From Chitinophaga pinensis (GTDB taxonomy: Bacteria; Bacteroidota; Bacteroidia; Chitinophagales; Chitinophagaceae): a stretch of 37,559 nt of DNA. Positions 8,212 to 15,186 of the stretch are shown piece by piece. The notes below the pieces were generated by a model, which was not told the DNA's origin, ran no database searches, and was given only the letters and a program-made list of their open reading frames with translations. How positions within the stretch are numbered: position 1 is the stretch's first letter; every line of letters begins with the position of its first letter. A program made the position numbers and the translations under genes. Where the stretch lies: the NCBI GenBank assembly GCA_945860605.1, contig CAMAQL010000012.1, positions 1 through 37,559 of the forward strand, read 5' to 3'.

Positions 8212-8568
8212 AGGCTGAAATGCCAATAACCTAATCCAACTGATCATTGGGTTCATGGTGATTGTGCCTAAAGAGAATGTACCTCTTTGTATAAAATAAA
8301 TATGACTAGGAATAAAGGCAATTAACATTAGTACAATACCCCAACCTGCATATTTTCTTGTCTGTAATGGAATTAATAAAAGCGCTAAGCCAATTTCAAA
8401 TACGCCAGACAATAAGTTCAGCTCCACAGCCCAAGTAGCCAAATAAGGAGGGATTAATGGTATATAAAAGGCTGGATCTCTAAAGTGATTGTAGCCACCA
8501 AAAATATAGAACGCGATCATTCCATATAACATGCCCTTTTTTATAAGCGCCTTAGTCTTGTTTTCCAT
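8170..8568 (-). CDS. DoxX-like small membrane protein
   Basis: 132 residues, about four hydrophobic segments (near 14-26, 40-65, 70-92, 108-128). The opening KKGMLYGMIAFYIFGGYNHFRDPAFY and the following GVFEIGLALLLI fit the DoxX / DoxX-like family, which includes quinone-linked oxidoreductase subunits and many proteins without known function. No catalytic residue can be named. The last 42 nt are shared antisense with the DUF1295 gene. It lies 15 nt downstream of the J/KTSC gene on the same strand, so the two are likely co-transcribed. Confidence 0.7.
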   Translation of the reverse strand: MENKTKALIKKGMLYGMIAFYIFGGYNHFRDPAFYIPLIPPYLATWAVELNLLSGVFEIGLALLLIPLQTRKYAGWGIVLMLIAFIPSHIYFIQRGTFSLGTITMNPMISWIRLLAFQPLFIVWALWVSKGK

Positions 8569-8583
8569 ACAATAAATGTAAGA

Positions 8584-9030
8584 TTAATCTCCTACAATCT
8601 TGCTAGTGCTTCTGTATAAATAGGTATTGTAAATATGGCGTCTCGCAAAACGGTCTGGCGTGTCCGCATTGACTAATTTAACATAGATTGCTTTAGGGAC
8701 ACCATAGTATTCATATTCTGAACCGTCCGAAAATTCAACTCTAAGGATCTCAGATTTAAATTCAAAATCTTTAATACTTGATTCGGTTGTTGTAGCGATA
8801 TAGGCCTCTTTTGTAGCTTCATGCGTTTCTGCATGTACACTTACTAAAAAATGATAGGACGCGATTAATTTTGTGGACTTCACTTCGGCATCTTTTTTTG
8901 CCTCCTCATTGTCCTGGAACTTATCAGGGTGCCATTCCATCATGATCTTGCGATATACTTTCTTTAAATCGCTTAAAGTAGCCTTATCGTCTACCCCTAA
9001 AATGGCCCTATGTCTTTCAATTCGCTTCAT
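8584..9030 (-). CDS. J-domain protein with C-terminal KTSC domain
   Basis: 148 residues in two parts. Residues 1-65 form a compact DnaJ domain with the HPD triad at 34-36 (MEWHPDKFQD), the contact that stimulates Hsp70 ATPase. Residues about 85-142 match the KTSC domain (SSIKDFEFKSEILRVEFSDG, then EYEYYGVPKAIYVKLVNAD), a small fold of unknown function often found alone or with lysyl-tRNA synthetase-like proteins and phage genes. There is no G/F-rich or zinc-finger region, so it is a class C J protein. It lies just downstream of dnaK on the same strand, separated by a terminator hairpin at 9082-9107. The domains are seen directly; a role as a substrate-specific DnaK partner is inference. Confidence 0.82.
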   Translation of the reverse strand: MKRIERHRAILGVDDKATLSDLKKVYRKIMMEWHPDKFQDNEEAKKDAEVKSTKLIASYHFLVSVHAETHEATKEAYIATTTESSIKDFEFKSEILRVEFSDGSEYEYYGVPKAIYVKLVNADTPDRFARRHIYNTYLYRSTSKIVGD

Positions 9031-9081
9031 AAATTATATTAATCAGCCGCGAAGCTACAATCAAATAAGTTAGAAACAAAA

Positions 9082-9107
9082 AAAGCCCCCCATAAATGGA
9101 GGGCTTT
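9082..9107 (-). terminator. Rho-independent terminator after dnaK
   Basis: On the minus strand AAAGCCCTCCAT / ATGGGGGGCTTT form a 12-bp stem (one G-T pair) with a tight loop, followed by TTTT. It stands 26 nt after the dnaK stop and before the J/KTSC gene. Confidence 0.85.
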
Positions 9108-9132
9108 AATCATTTAAATGAATTCGTAAATC

Positions 9133-11037
9133 TTACTTTACTTCTTCAAATTGTGCATCTTCCACTGTATCATTTGCAGCAGATCCACCTTGTTGAGCAC
9201 CTGCATCAGATCCAGCAGCATTTGCGCCGCCATCTGCTTGTGCTTTATAGATGTCTTCGCTTGCAGCAGTCCATGCAGCGTTCATAGCTTCCAAAGCAGC
9301 AGTTACTTGTGTAACGTCTTGCGCTTGGTGTGCTACTTTTAATGTTTCTAAAGCGGATTCAATTGGTGCTTTTTTATCAGCAGGGATTTTTTCACCAAAT
9401 TCCTTCAATTGTTTCTCAGTTTGGAATATTAAGCTATCGGCTTCATTTAATTTTTCTACTCTGTCTTTTTCTATTTTATCAGAAGCTTCGTTTGCTTTAG
9501 CTTCGGCTTTCATCTTTTCGATTTCTTCCTTCGTTAAACCACTACCCGCTTCGATTCTAATTTTTTGTTCTTTACCTGTTCCTTTATCTTTTGCACTTAC
9601 GTTTAAGATACCGTTAGCGTCAATATCAAAAGTTACTTCAATCTGAGGTACACCTCTTGGCGCTGGTGGAATACCATCCAAGTTAAACATACCTAAACTT
9701 TTATTTTGAGCAGCCATTGGACGCTCTCCTTGAATTACATGAATCTGAACACCAGGTTGGCTATCGCTCGCTGTTGAGTAGATCTCTGTTTTCTTTGTAG
9801 GTATCGTTGTGTTAGATGCAATCATTGTTGTCATCACACCACCCATTGTTTCAATACCTAAGTTCAAAGGTGTAACGTCTAATAACAATACATCTTTCAC
9901 ATCTCCAGTCAATACACCACCTTGGATACCTGCACCAATTGCAACAACCTCATCTGGGTTTACTGAACGGTTTGGTTTCTTACCAAAGAATTTCTCAACA
10001 AGCTCTTGCACTTTTGGAATTCTTGAAGATCCACCTACTAAGATCACTTCATCAATTTGAGAAGTCGTATAACCTGCATCTTTCAAAGCAGCTTCACATG
10101 GCTTTAAACAACGTGCAAATAAACTATCTGCAAGTGATTCAAATTTTGCTCTTGTTAATTTTAATACTAAGTGCTTTGGAACACCATCTACTGCAGTGAT
10201 ATAAGGTAAGTTGATTTCTGTTTCAGAAGAAGAACTTAATTCAACTTTTGCTTTTTCAGCCGCTTCTTTTAAACGTTGTAAAGCCATTGGATCTTTTCTT
10301 AAATCAATTGCTTCTTGATTCTTGAATTCATCCGCTAAGAAATCCATAATTACTTTATCAAAATCATCTCCACCTAAATGTGTATCACCATTGGTTGACT
10401 TAACTTCAAATACACCATCCCCTAAATCAAGGACAGAAATATCAAAAGTTCCACCACCTAAATCGAATACAGCAATTTTTTGCTCAATGTTCTTTTTATC
10501 TAAACCATAGGCTAATGCTGCTGCAGTTGGCTCGTTCACAATTCTGCGAACATTCAAACCTGCAATCTCACCAGCTTCTTTAGTCGCTTGTCTTTGTGCA
10601 TCGTTAAAATAAGCAGGTACAGTGATTACTGCATCTGTTACTTCAGTACCTAAATAATCTTCTGCAGTTTTTTTCATCTTCTGTAAAACCATTGCAGAGA
10701 TTTCTTGAGGTGTATACATACGGTCTTCAATTTGAACACGCACTGTATCGTTATCCCCTTTAACTACTTTATAACTAGCCAAGCTTAATTCACTTGCAAC
10801 TTCATTAAAACGACGACCCATAAAACGCTTCACACTAGAGATGGTGTTTTGTGGATTTGTGATGGCTTGTCTTTTAGCTGGATCACCTACTTTACGTTCT
10901 CCATTTTTTAAGAACGCTACTACCGATGGCGTGGTTCTTCTTCCCTCGTCATTCGCAATTACTACTGGCTCTCCGCCTTCCATAACTGATACGCAACTAT
11001 TTGTGGTACCTAAGTCAATTCCTATAATTTTTCCCAT
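9133..11037 (-). CDS. dnaK: Molecular chaperone DnaK (Hsp70)
   Basis: Cytoplasmic ATP-driven chaperone of 634 residues, the usual length. The ATPase domain (about 1-385) opens with [20 protein letters not shown], and later has [18 protein letters not shown] near 190-208 and [13 protein letters not shown] near 335-347. The linker [18 protein letters not shown] leads into the substrate-binding domain, followed by a helical lid and a Gly/Ala-rich tail ending in EEVK. All family signatures are present. There is no grpE or dnaJ beside it; instead a J/KTSC protein follows after a terminator, and a GtrA-like gene lies upstream. Its leader region has a repeated 13-mer but no CIRCE element (see 11082-11161). 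Confidence 0.98.
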   Translation of the reverse strand: MGKIIGIDLGTTNSCVSVMEGGEPVVIANDEGRRTTPSVVAFLKNGERKVGDPAKRQAITNPQNTISSVKRFMGRRFNEVASELSLASYKVVKGDNDTVRVQIEDRMYTPQEISAMVLQKMKKTAEDYLGTEVTDAVITVPAYFNDAQRQATKEAGEIAGLNVRRIVNEPTAAALAYGLDKKNIEQKIAVFDLGGGTFDISVLDLGDGVFEVKSTNGDTHLGGDDFDKVIMDFLADEFKNQEAIDLRKDPMALQRLKEAAEKAKVELSSSSETEINLPYITAVDGVPKHLVLKLTRAKFESLADSLFARCLKPCEAALKDAGYTTSQIDEVILVGGSSRIPKVQELVEKFFGKKPNRSVNPDEVVAIGAGIQGGVLTGDVKDVLLLDVTPLNLGIETMGGVMTTMIASNTTIPTKKTEIYSTASDSQPGVQIHVIQGERPMAAQNKSLGMFNLDGIPPAPRGVPQIEVTFDIDANGILNVSAKDKGTGKEQKIRIEAGSGLTKEEIEKMKAEAKANEASDKIEKDRVEKLNEADSLIFQTEKQLKEFGEKIPADKKAPIESALETLKVAHQAQDVTQVTAALEAMNAAWTAASEDIYKAQADGGANAAGSDAGAQQGGSAANDTVEDAQFEEVK

Positions 11038-11081
11038 AATGATTGATTTTCAATGATTAATTCACTACCATAGTTCAATCA

Positions 11082-11161
11082 TTATGCCATTCTGTCGAAT
11101 AGGTAAAAATGGCATAAATTAGGCATGTGCCCCTTTAAAATGGGACTGAAATGGCATAAAT
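11082..11161. promoter_or_regulatory. Repeated TGGCAT elements upstream of dnaK
   Basis: AAATGGCATAAAT occurs at 11107-11119 and again, identical, at 11149-11161: a direct repeat with 42-nt period. An inverted copy of its core, TTATGCCAT, is at 11082-11090. The three lie 45-125 nt upstream of the dnaK start in the 156-nt gap to the GtrA-like gene. No TTTG-N19-TAnnTTTG promoter and no CIRCE-like GAGTGCTAA repeat is visible. The spacing and place suggest operator sites or an alternative sigma promoter; this is inference. Confidence 0.4.
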
Positions 11162-11193
11162 ACCTTAAAAAAAGGGAAGAAAAGGCAGATGAG

Positions 11194-11691
11194 TTATACC
11201 GTCTTAGTCTTAAATGTGAAGTTCTTTTGGCTTGTGTAGCTGAAAATAACCACAAAAAAAGTGGTTACAATCTTAGAAAAGGTCGCATTCCATTCTAACG
11301 CTTCAACGAATACTTTCAGAAAGATATAGTTTAAAAAGATACAGCCTAAGACCACTGTAAAGTAGCGCAAAAGCTGTTTGGTCTTACGAACGGATGTTTC
11401 CTGAAACACCACATAACGGCTTAAATAAAAGCCTATCGGGAAAGTCACTGTAAAGCTGATCATAAAAGATGCAATATGAGGACTAATCGTTAACCATCCA
11501 ATTTGCACTGGTAGGGTCTTTAAAATAAAGTTGTAGGAGATAAAAAACAATAGAATATCTAAGACCGTATTGCCCCCACCACATGCTGCATATCGAAAGG
11601 TTTTCAACGGCATGAACCTCCTAAATAATGGATACATCCCATCTATTAGGTCTAGAATTAATTTGCTTATAAATTCGTGTACTTTCAACAT
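11194..11691 (-). CDS. GtrA family membrane protein
   Basis: 165 residues with four predicted membrane helices (near 36-54, 66-93, 105-122, 135-155). The pattern FRYAACGGGNTVLDILLFF near 32-50, then FPIGFYLSRYVVF and a final FSYTSQKNFTFK, is that of the GtrA/DPMS family. Members move or anchor polyprenyl-linked sugars (undecaprenyl-phosphate glucose) for cell-surface glycosylation. No glycosyltransferase is adjacent. It is divergent from argS with 54 nt between starts. The same-strand dnaK lies 156 nt downstream and probably has its own promoter. Confidence 0.85.
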   Translation of the reverse strand: MLKVHEFISKLILDLIDGMYPLFRRFMPLKTFRYAACGGGNTVLDILLFFISYNFILKTLPVQIGWLTISPHIASFMISFTVTFPIGFYLSRYVVFQETSVRKTKQLLRYFTVVLGCIFLNYIFLKVFVEALEWNATFSKIVTTFFVVIFSYTSQKNFTFKTKTV

Positions 11692-11718
11692 GTATGCGTA
11701 AAGGTAACCTTAATTAAT

Positions 11719-11726
11719 TACTTTTG
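11719..11726 (+). promoter_or_regulatory. Putative -7 element of argS
   Basis: TACTTTTG, full match to TAnnTTTG, 19 nt before the argS ATG. No TTTG at the matching upstream distance. Confidence 0.4.
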
Positions 11727-11745
11727 CAGTCGGTAATCCTATTTT

Positions 11746-13515
11746 ATGCAGTTGATCCAACATTTAAAGCAGGCCACAGCAGACGCCATTCAAAACATCT
11801 ATCAAGTTCAAATTAAAAGTGAACAGGTATTGGTGAATGCAACCAAGCCAGAAATTGAGGGGGATTATACCATTGTACTATTTGCTTTTGTAAAACAATT
11901 AGGCAAAAGCCCCGATGAATTGGGCAATGCATTAGGTGAAGCAATTATGGCTAGTATGCCAGGTACAATCACCGCATTTAATATTGTAAAAGGATTTTTA
12001 AACTTTACCATCAGTGACCAGTTTTGGTTGGACTATCTACAAGCAACTGATACCAGCAAATTAGTGACACTGACTACGGATCCAAAAAAAATCATGGTGG
12101 AGTACTCCTCCCCTAATACCAATAAGCCTCTACACTTAGGACATCTTAGAAATAATTTTTTAGGTTGGAGTATTGCAGAAATATTAAAACTACAAGGCAA
12201 TGATGTCGTTAAAACTTGTATCGTAAATGATAGAGGGATTCATATTTGTAAGAGCATGATTGCTTGGCAATTATTTGCGAATGGCGCAACACCTGCAAGT
12301 ACCAATATGAAGGGCGACCATTTTGTAGGGGAATATTATGTCAAATACAATGACGCGTATAAGGCAGAAGTAGCTCAACTCATTGCTAGCGGAATGTCAA
12401 ATGAGGAAGCAGAGCAATCCGCCCCTATTCAAAAAGCGGCGCAAGCAATGTTATTGAAATGGGAAGAAGGTGATGCATCAACCATGGCACTTTGGAAGCA
12501 AATGAATGAATGGGTTTATGCTGGATTTGATGTGACTTATCAAAAAATTGGGTCCGACTTTTTCAAAACTTATTACGAGAGCAATACCTATTTATTAGGA
12601 AAGGATTTAGTAGACCAAGGATTGTCAAAAAAAGTATTCTATCAAAAAGAGGATAGTTCTGTATGGATTGATTTAACTGGTGATGGATTGGATGAAAAAA
12701 TAGTACGAAGAAAAGATGGCACTTCTGTGTACATGACACAAGACATTGGGCTTGCTGAACTCAAACAAAAAGAATTCAATACAGACGCTAGTATTTATGT
12801 AGTGGGTGACGAACAAAACTACCATTTTAAAGTGTTGAAGTTGATTTGTCAAAAACTACAATTACCTGCTTCGGATAGTATCTATCATTTAAGTTATGGG
12901 ATGGTTGAATTACCTACCGGTAAGATGAAGAGCAGAGAAGGCACTGTGGTAGATGCAGATGATTTAGTAGACGGCATGATTCAAATTGCAAAAGAAAAAA
13001 CGGAGTCACTTGGTAAAGTGGATGACTTTAATGCCGAGCAATTAGAAAAATTATATAACACGATTGGATTAGGGGCATTGAAATTCTTTTTATTAAGGGT
13101 TGACCCTAAAAAGAAAATGATCTTTAACCCAGAAGAGAGTATTGACTTTCATGGTTTCACAGGTCCATTCATTCAATACACCCATGCGAGAATCAAAAGT
13201 ATCCTAAGAAAAACGGGGACAAATGTGCATGCATTTAGTGCAACACTTTTGCCATTGGAAAAAGCACTTGCTATGCAGTTGGCTAATTTTTCGGCAGAAG
13301 TGAATGAAGCAGCTGAGGCTTTAGATCCTTCTAAATTGGCGATCTATGCATTTAATTTAGCTAAATTATTCAACAGCTTCTATGCAGAATTGTCTATAAA
13401 TAATGCAGAATCAGAAGAGAAGAAAAACTTAAGAATACAATTAGGAATATTGACTGCAGCTACTTTAAAACAAGCCATGCAAACTTTAGGCATTGAAGTG
13501 CCTGAACAAATGTAA
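11746..13515 (+). CDS. argS: Arginyl-tRNA synthetase
   Basis: Class Ia aminoacyl-tRNA synthetase of 589 residues that charges tRNA-Arg. The N-terminal Add1 domain (about 1-95) recognises the tRNA D-loop. The Rossmann catalytic domain has the signature SSPNTNKPLHLGHLRN with the HxGH at 130-133, and a KMSKS-like element KMKSREG near 393. The C-terminal DALR anticodon-binding domain starts near FIQYTHARIKSILRK at about 473 and ends in the usual LGIEVPEQM. Full length, no break. It converges on trmH with 4 nt between the stop codons. Confidence 0.98.
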   Translation: MQLIQHLKQATADAIQNIYQVQIKSEQVLVNATKPEIEGDYTIVLFAFVKQLGKSPDELGNALGEAIMASMPGTITAFNIVKGFLNFTISDQFWLDYLQATDTSKLVTLTTDPKKIMVEYSSPNTNKPLHLGHLRNNFLGWSIAEILKLQGNDVVKTCIVNDRGIHICKSMIAWQLFANGATPASTNMKGDHFVGEYYVKYNDAYKAEVAQLIASGMSNEEAEQSAPIQKAAQAMLLKWEEGDASTMALWKQMNEWVYAGFDVTYQKIGSDFFKTYYESNTYLLGKDLVDQGLSKKVFYQKEDSSVWIDLTGDGLDEKIVRRKDGTSVYMTQDIGLAELKQKEFNTDASIYVVGDEQNYHFKVLKLICQKLQLPASDSIYHLSYGMVELPTGKMKSREGTVVDADDLVDGMIQIAKEKTESLGKVDDFNAEQLEKLYNTIGLGALKFFLLRVDPKKKMIFNPEESIDFHGFTGPFIQYTHARIKSILRKTGTNVHAFSATLLPLEKALAMQLANFSAEVNEAAEALDPSKLAIYAFNLAKLFNSFYAELSINNAESEEKKNLRIQLGILTAATLKQAMQTLGIEVPEQM

Positions 13516-13519
13516 ATCT

Positions 13520-14110
13520 CTATTCAGCTTCTTCAAACCCCCACTCTGTTTTTAATTGAGCAAGCTGTTCGGCAGGTAAACTACAAGCATCATAATGCCC
13601 TGCGTTTCTTTTTTGACGCATGGCTTCATAAATGGTCACAGCACAGGCTACTGAAATATTTAAACTCTGTATGATCCCCATTTGTGGGATGATAAAATTA
13701 CCATCTGCCATTCCACGTAATTTTTCAGAAACACCCCCATGTTCATTACCAAAAACAAGCGCTACAGATTCAGTAAAATCAATCGCATGTAAATCGATAG
13801 CATCGCTGGATAAATGCGTTGTTAAAATGGTTTTGAATTTTTTACGAACATCGTCAACACATTTTTGTACATCATGGTATTCATGAATAGTTAACCACTT
13901 AATAGCACTACTACTACTTTTATAGCCAAAATGTTTATACACAGGTAATTCTGTACTCAACACATACACTTCTTGTATACCCACCGCGTCACAGGTTCTT
14001 AATACTGCCGAGATATTATGAGGATCTTGAACATTCTCCATAATCACCGTCAAATTTGCTTGACGTTGGTGTAATACTTTTAATAATTTTTCGGTACGCT
14101 CTGGTGTCAT
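13520..14110 (-). CDS. trmH: tRNA/rRNA 2'-O-methyltransferase, SpoU family (TrmH-like)
   Basis: 196-residue SPOUT-fold enzyme that methylates a ribose 2'-OH, in TrmH usually Gm18 of tRNA. Three family motifs are in order: motif 1 NISAVLRTCDAVGIQEVY near 33-50, motif 2 ALVFGNEHGGVSEKL near 123-137, and the knot-forming motif 3 MGIIQSLNISVACAVTIYEA near 149-168. The N-terminal segment is short, as in TrmH rather than RlmB. It is the last gene of a probable three-gene run malQ - epimerase - trmH, 5 nt after the epimerase stop. The substrate could also be rRNA; TrmH is the best fit by length. Confidence 0.88.
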   Translation of the reverse strand: MTPERTEKLLKVLHQRQANLTVIMENVQDPHNISAVLRTCDAVGIQEVYVLSTELPVYKHFGYKSSSSAIKWLTIHEYHDVQKCVDDVRKKFKTILTTHLSSDAIDLHAIDFTESVALVFGNEHGGVSEKLRGMADGNFIIPQMGIIQSLNISVACAVTIYEAMRQKRNAGHYDACSLPAEQLAQLKTEWGFEEAE

Positions 14111-14115
14111 TTTCT

Positions 14116-15171
14116 TTATTTATCAAAAGGCATTCTAAAGGCAACACCTAGTCCTGGATGTAATAATGGTTCAATCAATCCATTTTGGTTATTAAAATTA
14201 TAGTTTAATCCAACCCCATTTAATTGGGTCATTAACAGTGGCCCATCCATATCTACATAATCTAATTGAGGTAAAAATTGCGCTATCGCAGCAGAACCAA
14301 TGACAGATTCATTCATACTGCCCATCATTACTTTTAATCCCAAGTCACGGGCTTCCTTAATCATGCGCAAGGCTGGTGTTAAGCCACTGCACTTGGTTAA
14401 TTTAATATTAATACCATCAAAATAATTTGCACAGGTGGCAACGTCTTTTTCAAATACACAGGATTCGTCTGCAAATAAGGGTAAAATGGCTTGTCGCTTC
14501 AATTGTGCCATACCTTCCCAATTGTCTTTTGCCAATGGTTGCTCTACCAATTCAACTCCTAATGCAGCGAGTGCTGGAATCTTTAATAGTGCTTCTTCGG
14601 TTGTCCATCCAGCATTGGCATCTACACGAATTGGTTTGTCTGTATGCTTTCTTAATTCGGTGATCATTTCAATATCATAGTCAGTGCCCACTTTCACCTT
14701 ATAAATAGGCCAAGGATGCGCTTCCATTTTTTGTACCATCTTATTGATAGGATCGATTCCTAAAGTGTAATCGCAAATAGGTGGTTGTTTGGCACCTGTT
14801 GTTTCCCAATTGGTGTTCCACAATTGATGTAGTGGTTGTTTTTTCATCTGACCCCATAAATCCCAGCCAGCCATATCCAGTGCACAAACTAAAAATGGAT
14901 CATTCGGAAAAAGATGGTGCAGAAAATGCCAAAATCTTTCAGGGTCAATCAACGCAAACTTTTCAATTAATTTTCTTTGCTTTTCCAACTGCGCCATCAT
15001 ATCTGCAACTGTGACATTGTAATATACAATTGCTGGAGCTTCTCCAAAGCCTGACCAATTTCCCAATGACAAGCGCACCATCAAACTATGTTGATGGGTC
15101 TTTGTTCTACCATTTGAAATGGTAAAAGGATATTCGAAAGGTATACTTTGTTCCCAAAAATCTAATTGCAC
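14116..15171 (-). CDS. Dipeptide epimerase (enolase superfamily, Ala-Glu epimerase-like)
   Basis: 351 residues. It has the N-terminal capping domain and a TIM barrel with the muconate-lactonising-enzyme residue set: K158-x-K160 (YKVKVG), metal ligands D184 (VDANAGW), E210 (VEQP) and D235 (FADES), and general base K257 (NIKLTK). The D307-x-D309 pair in DYVDMDGP is characteristic of L-Ala-D/L-Glu-type dipeptide epimerases, where it binds the peptide amino group. The likely role is interconversion of dipeptide stereoisomers, for example from peptidoglycan recycling; the exact dipeptide is not readable. The start is a GTG at 15171, 15 nt after malQ; no upstream in-frame ATG fits better. Confidence 0.87.
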   Translation of the reverse strand: MQLDFWEQSIPFEYPFTISNGRTKTHQHSLMVRLSLGNWSGFGEAPAIVYYNVTVADMMAQLEKQRKLIEKFALIDPERFWHFLHHLFPNDPFLVCALDMAGWDLWGQMKKQPLHQLWNTNWETTGAKQPPICDYTLGIDPINKMVQKMEAHPWPIYKVKVGTDYDIEMITELRKHTDKPIRVDANAGWTTEEALLKIPALAALGVELVEQPLAKDNWEGMAQLKRQAILPLFADESCVFEKDVATCANYFDGINIKLTKCSGLTPALRMIKEARDLGLKVMMGSMNESVIGSAAIAQFLPQLDYVDMDGPLLMTQLNGVGLNYNFNNQNGLIEPLLHPGLGVAFRMPFDK

Positions 15172-15186
15172 TTGTACTAATTTTAA

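Noticed and set aside
9151-10510. Several open frames antisense to dnaK (up to 131 codons)
   Set aside because: Shadows of a highly conserved gene with biased codons; composition is Ser/Cys-rich and unlike a real protein.
11110-11126. Sigma-54-like promoter (TGGCA...GC with GG-N10-GC spacing)
   Set aside because: It points along the plus strand, where both neighbouring genes are on the minus strand, and the TTGC half is poor.
11038-11193. CIRCE/HrcA operator for dnaK
   Set aside because: No TTAGCACTC-N9-GAGTGCTAA or close variant in the leader.
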